NCBI GenBank assembly: GCA_963969595.1
Contig: OZ018411.1
Location: 24,302,545 to 24,366,544, forward strand
Source of the DNA: Neckera pumila
Lineage: Eukaryota; Streptophyta; Bryopsida; Hypnales; Neckeraceae
Reading direction: 5' to 3'
DNA: 64,000 nt
The translations under genes were made by a program, and so were the position numbers. Position 1 is the stretch's first letter. Every line of letters starts with the position of its first letter. Under the pieces are notes generated by a model. That model was given only the letters and a program-made list of their open reading frames with translations, had not been told where the DNA came from and did no database searches. Below are positions 1 through 9,340 of this stretch, one piece after another.

Positions 1-347
1 AACAAACAAACAAACAAACAAACAAACAAATAATTAGTCATCTATTTTAATAGTACAAAATAGATATATTTACAAGATAATGGTTTATAAACTTAGAATT
101 TAATTAGCTACATATCTATATTAACTCCCACATGTAATAGTCTACATACATTTTGTTTCCCCATGCATTAGATAATCAATACTTCAAAAATTCATAATTC
201 TTTCATATAATGTCCAAAAAATACATATTACCAGGCGTTGGACCTCCTTTACAACCATCAAGACTAACAAAATTGAAGTTAGCCCAATGACATAAATACT
301 ACTTATATGGAGGCTTTTAACAATTATATGCACTTTAGTTTGGTACA
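1..347. repeat. (AAAC)n microsatellite and AT-rich flank
   Basis: The window opens with about eight tandem AAAC units (positions 1 to about 31), followed by AT-rich sequence in which I see no coding potential or recognisable element. Confidence 0.8.
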
Positions 348-499
348 CATTAGAAGAAATCTCAAGCCTTCGGAGGGTTGCTCCACGGCCCTTCGAGGTA
401 CCCTAAAATTTGTATTTTTTTGCTGAAAAACTTGTTTTTCTTCTATTTTTGCCTTGCTAAAACTGCAACAGCAGTAGCGCAGGAACCAGAATTTACGAC

Positions 500-567
<68 letters not shown>

Positions 568-746
568 TTATTTTATTTAAAAAAAATTATTTAAAAAAAA
601 AAAAAAAATCACTGACTGCTACGGGGAACAGTCAGCCAAGTTGATTGCTCACCGCAGCAGTCAGCTTGGTGTGATAGACTAAGCTTTTAATAGCTTGGTT
701 TGTCACATTCTAGCAGCCCTTCGAAAGATTCATTTTTTCTCTAATG
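348..746. mobile_element. CATTA-ended MITE, family N, copy N1
   Basis: The left end reads CATTAGAAGAAATCTCAAGC and the right end is its imperfect inverse (AAGATTCATTTTTTCTCTAATG). Inside are an (AT)n tract at about 509-563, A-runs and two GC-rich patches containing AGTCAGCCAAG-type inverted motifs. The same organisation recurs at 15019, 28493 and 60075. A short open frame over this region (378-644) is created by the (AT)n tract and is not a gene. No clear target-site duplication is visible, so the transposon superfamily is not assigned. Confidence 0.55.
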
Positions 747-1840
747 TAACACTGGTAATCAATAGCCAATTTCCCCCTAATTGCCTCCTAAAGAAGGTAC
801 CTAGCTTTATCCCAAGAAACCTTGGAAGACTTTCAATTAAGAGATGAAAAACCCTCATTGGTTTATTTGTCCATGATTGTACTACCATAGGACAATGCTT
901 GGAGAGACTATTTTAGATTTAAAGATGAAAAAGGCCCACCAACATTGGTTAATCTTGTAGGTCATGGATTTGTTTTGGTTAGGCCAAGATTGAATCTTTA
1001 TCCAACTTGAAATTAATAAAGATATAGGAGCTGAAGTGAAAAACTGTGATTGTATTAAGTTGGAGAATGAGTGATAGACAATGAGTGTAAAAAATTAGAT
1101 AGATCCATTGTTGGTATTGGGAGAACTTAGAGTTCTTTGACAATGTGCAACATTATTGACAATGGCATATGAAAAATGCACAAATATGAGCATGCTACAC
1201 TAGCTGCCTCATAAAAAATTCACTTTGAGGACCTTTGGATTTGATAGACATTGCTTTCATGATTCATATAAAGATATCAACACTAAAATATGCAAAGTTA
1301 ATGTGTGTAATATATGCTTAATACGAGAAACACTCAACATCTAGGCATTTATAAAATCTTTTAGTCAAAATTGACACAAGTTCATTTGTGCTTCTTTCAT
1401 AACTGATCAACACTTACATTGAGGTAGTTGAAGCCAACTTCTACTGCAGAAGATGAATTGAAAAAAAGACTTAGAAAAGGCATATTATTGACTATAATAT
1501 ATGAAAGTACTGAAAACATTGTTATACACAATATTATACATAGTATTTCTTTATGGTGATCCGCTTCTGCCATCTTTGTGTTCACTTCCCCTCCAAAAAA
1601 CGACAATTGAATGTTGTTCAAGGTGCAAAAGGGACACATTTTTTGCAATTCTTTCCGTGTATGTTCAAGTATTATACAAAGATTGATAGACATACCTATA
1701 TTTAAATGCAAATAATTGTTGCATGCAATTGTATTCCCAAAATGTGATTGCTCAAATTCACTCTCTACCAAAACCTCCATTTCCTAACTCACTTGCAATT
1801 TCCATTCCTCTTGGATTATGAATTATTTCTCTTTTTCAAA
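747..1840. other. AT-rich intergenic stretch, nothing recognised
   Basis: About 1.1 kb without a supported gene. Open frames around 1397-1780 (-) and 1501-1686 (+) overlap on opposite strands, have no recognisable motif and use AT-rich codons like their surroundings, so I treat them as chance. Confidence 0.6.
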
Positions 1841-4800
1841 CTGCAGAGACCCAAAAGATTGTGGTTCCCTGGGACCCGAAGGATTTAACAATAGGGGTAC
1901 TCACGGCTCCTTCATCCCCTTTCGTGAAGGTGGAGAAGAAGGGCATGGGGTGGCGTAATTGGCTTGCCGCTGCTTGCACCGGCTCCTTTCAGTGAAGGCT
2001 GAGAAGGGTCGTTCTTTTCCTCCGCAGGACAAGAATGGAGTTTAAGCGATGGTTTTTTTAGTGAAAGGTGTGTCGTAGCACAGAAAGCACAAAATCCTTC
2101 CCTAAGGCCTTAGTGGACCCTAAAGTGACTCGTGTATCGTTCCGCAGAGATCTTGGTGTAATTCTCCTAATTGGCCGGAATGAAGTGAGTTGATATCCCA
2201 AAACAAACCCCAAGTACTAGTCTAGACCGGTTCCAATTCCAGTAATCCGGAACCGGAAACTCCTTTTCCACGTATATATCTATCCGGTCTAGAGTATTTA
2301 ACTATGTAATAAATTCGAGTTTAACCTCTGAACCAAGAGGGATCTGCAACTTTGGGCTTCAGGAAGGACGCTTAACTCCTACCCTCCGAGTTTTAACGTG
2401 TCAGAAGATCCACGATATAAACTTCAAAAGAAAACCTTAACAAAAACGATGAGAAAGAGACTTTCCTCACAACTAGACCGGATTGACTACGCAGGCTAGT
2501 AGGTCACGCAAGACAGTCTGGATTCTCCTAACAATTACTACAACGATAGACCACAAGACAATCCACGGCCTAGGTAGAGAAGGGACGTCAGGAAAACACA
2601 GGAGAGCTATAATACTTCTTGACAAAAGCAAGTTCTAATCCTCGCAAGGAAATCCTGTGGTATCCTGTCTAACACGCAATCTCTCCAGGGACCGGATACT
2701 TCCTGTATCCGAATATCACTTCCTCCTTATCCACTCTGCACGATTTCACTGCTCTCACAATAACACGGACAAGTGCTAAAAGGTACAGCTCACGGTTGTG
2801 AATTGAAAAACTTCAATGGCATTTGCAGAAAAACTGGGAATACAAAGTATGAAAATGCTACCCGGATTAAACCTAAAATCCGCCTTCAAATACTAAACTA
2901 CCATTCAAACTCAAAAAGCGCCTAAGGCCCAAAACAACAAGAGGAATGACACGTTTCATTCCTAACTTCCTGTCAATTTTAGGTAACCTAAGTTATAATC
3001 AAAAAGCTTCCACTTAATGTGGATCTTAGATCCTAAAAATTTGGACTTAACTTGAGTCCTAACTCCTTTTACATTAAAAATATTCCTACTCAACTACTTG
3101 TCAGAAATCTAAGCATGCAGCCCTACAATCACTGCCAGAGCCTTCGCCTACTTTCTAGTCTTCTTAACTGGAGAAAATCCGGCCTTTGCTGGTACCTTCC
3201 GGGCCACGGGCTTCTTTCCGGTCTGCTGTCTCGCCATCTGTTTAGACCGGACTTTGGCCTTCTCTCTGGCCGCCTTCACCTTCGTTGCTTGGGTCTCTGC
3301 CAGGGCCTGATCGGGATCTGAATACAGTTCAGAATCCTCATTGGACCCGGATTCCTCTTCTTCATCATCGGAATCCTCTTCGTCTTCTTCCTCTTCCTGA
3401 GCCTTGGTGAATTTCTTCTTAGCCGACGGTGGCTCAGGAACCTTTCTCTTCTGCGGGACTGGAGCAGGTCTGGCTATCTTGCTCTGAGGTGTTGCCTCTC
3501 CTCCAACCGGTTTCATGATCATACCTTTACTAGGTGATCCTGATGAAGTCCCGCGACCGGCTCCAGCCTCCGTCTTCACCATGGACTGCATTAGGGCCGT
3601 CATCTTCTCTGCCTCGCCGAACTGCACCTTCTTCCCTGGAGTCTTGGGAGAAGACTTGGAGGGGGAGAGACTGCTGTATTCTTCGTCTTGGTTCTCTCCT
3701 CTGGAGTAGACCCTCCTGGTCCGGTTGCTGGTTCCGGTCCCTGTGCCTTGGCTGGATCCAGTGCCGTCACTTTTGTAATCTCCAAATCGTCATCCTCCGG
3801 AATTGGATCGGGTACCTTGGTGCTTTTCACCTCGGTCTGCTGCTCCTGACTCGTCTTGGTTTCCTGGTGCTCCTCAGGTACAGGTAAGGTAGGTTGTTCG
3901 TGAGAAGTCTCACCTCTACCCGTGTTTTCTGCTGCCAACTACTGAACTGGCTCTTGATCCGGTTCCGGTCTCGGCGCAGGCACACTATGAGGATTCACCT
4001 CACGCATCACTTCTTGCAGCTGCTCCAGTGTCGACTCCATCTTCTTATGGTAAGTGATCATTGCCAGTAGGAGCTTCTGGTGCAGCTGTCTTCCCTCCGT
4101 CATCACTTGTTGGTCAAACAAATTAGCCTTGTTGACCACTTCACCCGGATGGGTGATAAATTCCCAGATTCGGGAAAGGATATCCTTCGTCTGCTTGGAG
4201 AACGTCCTCTCCAACTCTACCTCTTCCGTTTTCTGGCGCAACTCTTGTTTAAGGGCGTCCACTTGGCTGGAAAGCTTCACCAATTCCTCCTTACTCTCAT
4301 TCTTCTCTTTCTCCCGGTTGAGCCGGATCACTCGAGTTAAGGCTTGTGCTGGGTGGTCAACGCCCACCGTTTGGCAGATGATCTGCATTGCACCTTGTAC
4401 CACTGTGTATCGTTTCCTGAAATCACTCAGATCTCGGGTGATCCTGTCCAAAGGCTCCTCCCTCCAGACCGGATCGGTATCCTTAGTCTGTTCTCTCTCT
4501 ATCAGATCCTTTCCTCTCATTTCCTCACCCTTGTCCTCAGCCTCACTTTTGTCCTCTTCATCATCAGACTCATCTTCATCGTCCTCATCGGAGGACTCTT
4601 CCTCATTTCCGGTCTCCTGATCTAAGTCAGGGACCTCAAATTCTACTAGTGCTGCGGCGGCCTCATATTCTACCTCATCCTCTTTTGTCATCACCTCCTC
4701 CGAATCATACAGGTGATAGAGGAATGGACAGATGGCGAAAGGCTTAGCCTTCCCGACATTGTTGACCATTTTCAACACTTGGTCCTGAATTACCAAACCC

Positions 4801-5879
4801 CAATCTACCTTCCGGTCTCCTGACAGCGCGCCAAAGACTGTGTTGGCGAGTGTCAGAGAGACCCGGCTTGGCCTTTCCGGGTTAAGAATGGCCAAGACGT
4901 ATTGCAACAAACGCCTCTCTCTCTCATTGACGCAATCTGTAACCACGAACCCATCCTTCTTGCTAATAGGGGTATGAAACTTATCCACCGTGAATTGGTC
5001 CTTCCGGGATGCGTTGCCTTCGCCCTCCCGGTCGAACTGGTACACCTTCCTCCACATCTCTGCCGTCCACTTCTTGGGTTTTGCACGGACCGTGGTCGCG
5101 GCCTGAGTTGGTGCTCCCGAGCTCAACTCCGCCACTATTGCTTCACTCCGGAAATCCCACGGTCTGATCAGGAAGCCGGCGCATCCCATTTGCTCCAAGT
5201 CCTCCTTCAGATCCGCCATCTCCTTGTCATCCTTGGGTAATCGTGGCGTCATGTAGCGTAGCGAGATGGTCGCTCTTCCGCTGTGACTTGCGGCCATATC
5301 TCTCGTCGATCAGAGGGAACCGGTCTACTGTCGGGTATTGGTAAGACTAGTGATCCTCACGGCTCACTCTCTCTCTCTCCTTTCAACTGGAAGGTATTAA
5401 CTCTAAGCTCAGGCGCCAACAACCTTCTCTCTCTCTCAATAACCTTCCAGCACTCACGTCTGCAGTCTTGTCAACTCAAAACACCAATACTACCTCTCAG
5501 ACCGGAAATCAGTAATCGCGTACGCTGTACAATTCTCCATCAGGGCAAGAAATCACAAGTGACCAACCTTTGGACAGATAGGATCTAAAAGAGCCAATCT
5601 CAGCAGCTCTTAGTAATTACCCTAATTAAGGCCTTGCCCGTTAATCTTGCCCGTTTAGGATCCCCGTTTAACTAATGATTAGAACGTTCCCCTTGTTCCC
5701 TAGGGTTAAGTAGGTCACCGTTGAATGGCGGTTTCCTGTTATCCCTTTCCTGACCCGGTCTAAGCAAAGTATAATTCCGGTTCCTTATTTCCGGTACACT
5801 CAGTTAGCCTTTACTCTAATTCCTGATCAATCCATTTCCGGTTTCCGGTTCTAAACATTAGACGGTCTATAACTATCAA
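1841..5879 (-). mobile_element. GC-rich retroelement-like unit with gag-like ORF
   Basis: This block is visibly richer in GC and in CCGG tetranucleotides than the AT-rich DNA on both sides, with abrupt changes near 1840 and 5880. Reading on the minus strand, a leader of about 580 nt (5879 to 5298) precedes a long gag-like reading frame (5297-3148), followed by about 1.3 kb of non-coding tail. In the leader the minus strand reads TTGGCGCCTGAGC at 5419-5407; TGGCGCC is a common start of plant LTR-element primer-binding sites. I could not find a pair of long terminal repeats by eye, nor protease, reverse transcriptase or integrase. It could be a non-autonomous LTR element (LARD-like), a solo insertion, or an unrelated moss-type repeat. 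The boundaries are approximate. Confidence 0.5.
3148..5297 (-). pseudogene. gag-like ORF, broken by one amber stop and one frameshift
   Basis: The first segment (5297-3939, 452 codons, start MAASHSGRATISL) has a globular N-terminal part, with ALSGDRKVDWGLVI around residues 155-168. A strongly acidic stretch rich in Glu/Asp/Ser follows (about 230-265), then a heptad-like coiled coil (about 330-375). It ends at an in-frame TAG at 3939-3941. The same frame continues without another stop for 112 codons (to 3600). A +1/-1 shift near 3690-3720 leads into the frame ending at 3148, which has a second acidic patch and a Lys/Arg-rich C-terminus typical of nucleic-acid-binding tails. An undamaged version would be about 700 residues. 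No zinc knuckle, protease or polymerase motif is seen. Acidic, coiled-coil and basic-tail order suggests a structural gag-type protein, but I do not recognise the family by name. Confidence 0.6.
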
Positions 5880-6100
5880 AAAATCGAAAAAATTTACTAC
5901 TAAGAAGAATATTATTCCTTCATTTATATTTTAATATAGTAAAACTAGATTTTCATGTTCCGACAAGGTGACACAACAAGTAAGTTCTCTAGTCTCTTTC
6001 TCTATAGAAAGCAAGAAGGGGTGTCACACCTTCTTCATGGAGAATGGGCTCTCATTGGCTCCACTTTCCTCTCCACATCTTCTCAACCTTCATAAAAGCT
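5880..6100. other. AT-rich spacer
   Basis: Short non-coding spacer between the GC-rich element and the next MITE. It contains a small inverted repeat, AAGAAGGGGTGTCACACCTTC, at about 6011-6031. Confidence 0.5.
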
Positions 6101-7427
6101 AAGGTTGGACCACCTATACCTAATCACTTAACCCCTAAAGGATCAAGGCCCTTTTTCTGCCAAAAAACACTCAAAACTACCATTTTTATAGTAAAAAGTT
6201 AAAAAATTTGAAAAATGCTTTTTTTCCACATCTAACCGTAGGATCTTACACCTAACTAGTATAAGAGTGTGTGGAAAAAGTTTCAGAATTTTTGACCGCA
6301 CAAATTGCAAGATATCTGTGTTTAAAGTGAAAAAAACAAGTTTTTCAACACATTGCTAGATTAGATTTTTTTGACTTTGAACATTTTTAAATTAAAAATT
6401 TTGCACTACAGAGTTTTGAGCTTTAAATGTTTGTAGTGGGGAATTGAGTTGAGAGTCTAGGGAAAAAAAAAATTCAAAAAGACTTAATTATCATTCTTTA
6501 AAAAATTGTTAAATAGAAGTAGATACAAGATAGAAGGAAAATCTAAAATATTCATATGTTTTGAATGGAATTAAAATGCACTAATCCCAATGGTGAGATT
6601 GTTCTAACAAGTACTATAAACCATGGAAAAAAAAAATGAAAATTTTAAAAATTGCATTCAGAAATGCATCCTAGAAGTTATTTTTTTCAAGAAGATGCTC
6701 TAATTGCCCAAAAAACAAGAATGTCCATAACTTTCTCATAACAAATCCAAATGAAATGATCAAAGCTTTCCGAATAGGCAAAAATATAATCTATGAGAAA
6801 AAATATATTAAAAAAAAGTTCAAATTTTTGTCCATTTTTTTGTTGCTGCCCGGGCTGCTTGCCGTCCCCTATTTTGAGCTTATTTGGTCACAACTTTTTT
6901 TCTGGGCACCGATTGTGAAAAAGATTATATTCCCACAAAGCTAATTAGATTTTCTACCTCCAAAAAAAGTTTCAAAAAATCCAAAGAAAATATCAGCCCG
7001 TAGGTACCTGCTTGAAAACGCATCTGTCCCCGGAAGGGACAATGGTCCTTTAGGGATTAAGCTCCTGTGGCCCAGATGGTGAGCAGTTGAGTGCGATGGA
7101 GATTTTTCCCTGTGTAGGGAGATAGAAAATACTGAGATTGCAAAATTTTCAAAATTTTTTTGGCAAAACTTAAATTTCTGTGAATTTTGGGACCCAATAA
7201 GTGTTCCAAACCAATTCCCAATCTGTAGAGTCTTCCAATCCGATCACTCAAGAACTAGCTTCCTACTATCTACTTTCTTGTTATTTTTTGCATACTTTAG
7301 GACATGTGTCATGATCTTACTAGTTCCAACCTTAAAAAGAGTAAAAAACACATTACAAGCCTTGATTGGAAATAGGGCACTACCAGTTGGGAATTGTTCC
7401 CTGGTTGGAAATGGGTGGACCGACCTT
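6101..7427. mobile_element. MITE family D, copy D1, split by a TTAA element
   Basis: The left end is AAGGTTGGACCACCTATACC; the right end is GGGTGGACCGACCTT, its inverse. The same ends are found at 13523 and 40839. The interior shares segments with D3, such as the stretch around ATTAGTTCCAACCTT. The element is interrupted at 6128-7060 by a TTAA-ended element (P1). The TIR sequence AAGGTNG resembles hAT-type ends, but no 8-bp duplication is readable here. Confidence 0.6.
6128..7060 (+). mobile_element. TTAA/CCCCTAAA element P1 (piggyBac-like MITE)
   Basis: 933 bp, beginning TTAACCCCTAAAGGATCAAG and ending CCTTTAGGGATTAA (one base off the perfect inverse). Near the right end is the subterminal palindrome TGTCCCCGGAAGGGACA. 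No transposase ORF is present; the only open frame (6756-6944) is short and AT-driven. The interior landmarks are GGATCTTACACCTAACTAGT, GATTGTGAAAAAGATTATAT and CCCAATGGTGAGATTGTT. They recur in the same order or in reverse in the other copies and define this as the reference orientation. Confidence 0.7.
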
Positions 7428-9340
7428 AGAAAGGTGTGACTACCCCTAATGTTATGCATTCTGCCTCGCCATGCCGAAAGCCCCTTCTGACTGATAAAGA
7501 CCAAACAGAAGGGGGTGCAACAATTAAATGCTCTCCAGCTCAAACAAGACATGATACCATGATAGCGTATTGAAATTTCATCATCCTCTGGAGTCTGGAC
7601 GGACCTCAAAGCTGATTAACTTATTGGCAGAATTCTCACATCCACTGCAGCAATCTCTGACCCCGAGGGACAGCTTACTATAGCTTGGTTCCAGAGCTAG
7701 CTACTCGGCAACTAGCTTCACCACAGCCACAGCCACGGATGAATTACTAGTTTCGAAAGAGCCCGTGTGACGGTACTGAAGGCTTCCGTCAGCTGCAAAC
7801 CCAAATATTCCTTCCTCACCAGTCGGTCCTCCTCTCCGCAAACACTCCATCCTCACCCACTTGTACATTTCCCATTAACTGACCTACTGGTTGGAGAGGG
7901 CGGCAGTTACTGGTACCCTTCGTCCCTTCCTTGTCCAATTAGCAGTACACCATGCCAAGGGATCGGACGATCCATGGTACGCGGCGTAATTAATTAGGGA
8001 TCGATTGATGCATTCATAATTAAGACACCCCAGATTGCCATCGTGTGCATTAGATTACTTGATTGCTCATCATTCAGCTCAGGGCCGGGGAGGGAGCGCG
8101 ACGCTGCCACGGACCCGCTTACTGCACCACTAAAAGGCAGGGAGGCAGGGAGGGAGGGACTCACTGACGAAAAGCGGCACCTTTCACAATCTAATGAGCA
8201 AGTGGCGGACTTAACTTAGTAGTACTGGGGAGATTAGTTGAAGCTCTTTCACACTCGATCCAAGCAAGCTCTGGAGTAGTACGTGGTACTGGGGATTAGT
8301 TGAGTTGAGGCTCGCTCTTGCACATCCTGGGAAGGAAGCAAGCTCTGGAGTCGTAGCTAGTATGTACTGGAGATTAGTTGCAGCGGCTCTTCTTGCAGGT
8401 TGTGAGTTTGTGAGGCGTTACTGGAATTTCGGAAGTGAAGGTGCCCTGATTTAGAAGGAGGAGGAGAAGGAGGAGCGGGGTGGGCTCGGGGTGGGCTCGG
8501 GGTGATTCAAGTTTGTGATGTGCTCTTCTCTTTCACGACGTTGTTGTTGAGGAGACGTGCTGGCTGGGCAAAGTGGACCTGCGCAGCAGCAACGGTGGGT
8601 ACAGATGGGAAGGGAGCTGCATGGCAGGCCAAGGAAGGGGCAGCTGCAGCTGCAGCTGCAGACGGGAGAACTGAAAGCTGCTGCAACAGCATTGCCAGGG
8701 ATTGAGAGCAACAGGCGCTCTTCGCTTCAAATCGCCAGTTGTAGGCTTCCACTTTAGAGGACGCCATCTCTTCACTCTTTCTCTTTCTCTCTCTTCCTCT
8801 CTCTTCTTAACGTCCTCTCTCTGTCTCTGCGCCTACACCGACACCAGCATTGGGACCCCTCCCCCCCCCCCCCCCCCCCCCTTCCTCATTGGGAAGAACA
8901 GCTAGATCCTTGAATGTCGTCACAACCTGAGCTCGCAAGGTTCACAGCTAGCATTCTCTACTAATTGTACGGAGGAGGAGGAAGAGGAGTGCAATGACCA
9001 CAATTGTCTGATCGCCTGGCGGCACTGTGAAGTTTGACGATTCTCTGAAGTGTGACGCCCGATTTGACGATTCCTTGGAGTGGTGGCGACGTTACTGAAA
9101 GGACAAACATGTACTCGGATTGCCTGATCAGTGAGAAATCATCCCGGGTGTTTGAGTTTGCAGCAACGTAGTGCTTGCGCGGGGAAGAATCTCGGCTAAC
9201 GAGCACGGGGACTGTCTGGCATTAGTTGCCTGTGCTGCGGATTCGGATTGCAATCAGGTCAAAGGCGCGCTGGAGGTTCACATAGAGTGTCTGTTTGTGT
9301 CTGTGGGATGGATTGTGCGTGGCGGCAATGCACCGCGCCG
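7428..9340 (+). promoter_or_regulatory. Upstream region and long GC-richer leader of the RSS3-like gene
   Basis: GC content and CpG frequency rise from about 7.6 kb and stay high until the coding start. The stretch contains three diverged tandem units (8219-8400), a CAGCTG/CTGCAG run (8639-8662), a pyrimidine (TC)-rich tract (8765-8825) and a run of about 20 C residues (about 8861-8881). Several short ATG-initiated frames lie in it (for example 8502-8705) and would be upstream ORFs if transcribed. I cannot place the transcription start or exclude leader introns. Confidence 0.5.
8219..8400 (+). repeat. Three diverged 65-77 bp tandem units in the leader
   Basis: Units start near 8219, 8284 and 8361. 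They share GTACTGGGGATTAGTTGA, then a CTC-TTGC patch, then AAGCAAGCTCTGGAGT; the third unit is truncated. The repeat lies upstream of the RSS3-like coding start. Confidence 0.65.

Noticed and set aside
378..644. 88-codon open frame
   Set aside because: It runs through an (AT)n microsatellite in MITE N1, giving an Ile/Tyr repeat; no coding signal.
1397..1780. 127-codon minus-strand frame
   Set aside because: Overlaps an opposite-strand frame, AT-rich composition, no motif and no neighbouring exons.
4054..5240. Long plus-strand frames opposite the gag-like ORF
   Set aside because: They are antisense shadows of the minus-strand ORF; composition is dominated by Ser/Leu runs opposite its acidic and coiled-coil parts.
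1841..5879. Full LTR retrotransposon
   Set aside because: CCGGTCTA-rich segments occur at both ends but do not align as long terminal repeats by eye, and no pol domains are present.
6128..7060. PIF/Harbinger (Tourist) origin for the TTAA family
   Set aside because: A 3-bp TTA/TAA duplication would give unequal flanks here; the nested copy supports a 4-bp TTAA instead.
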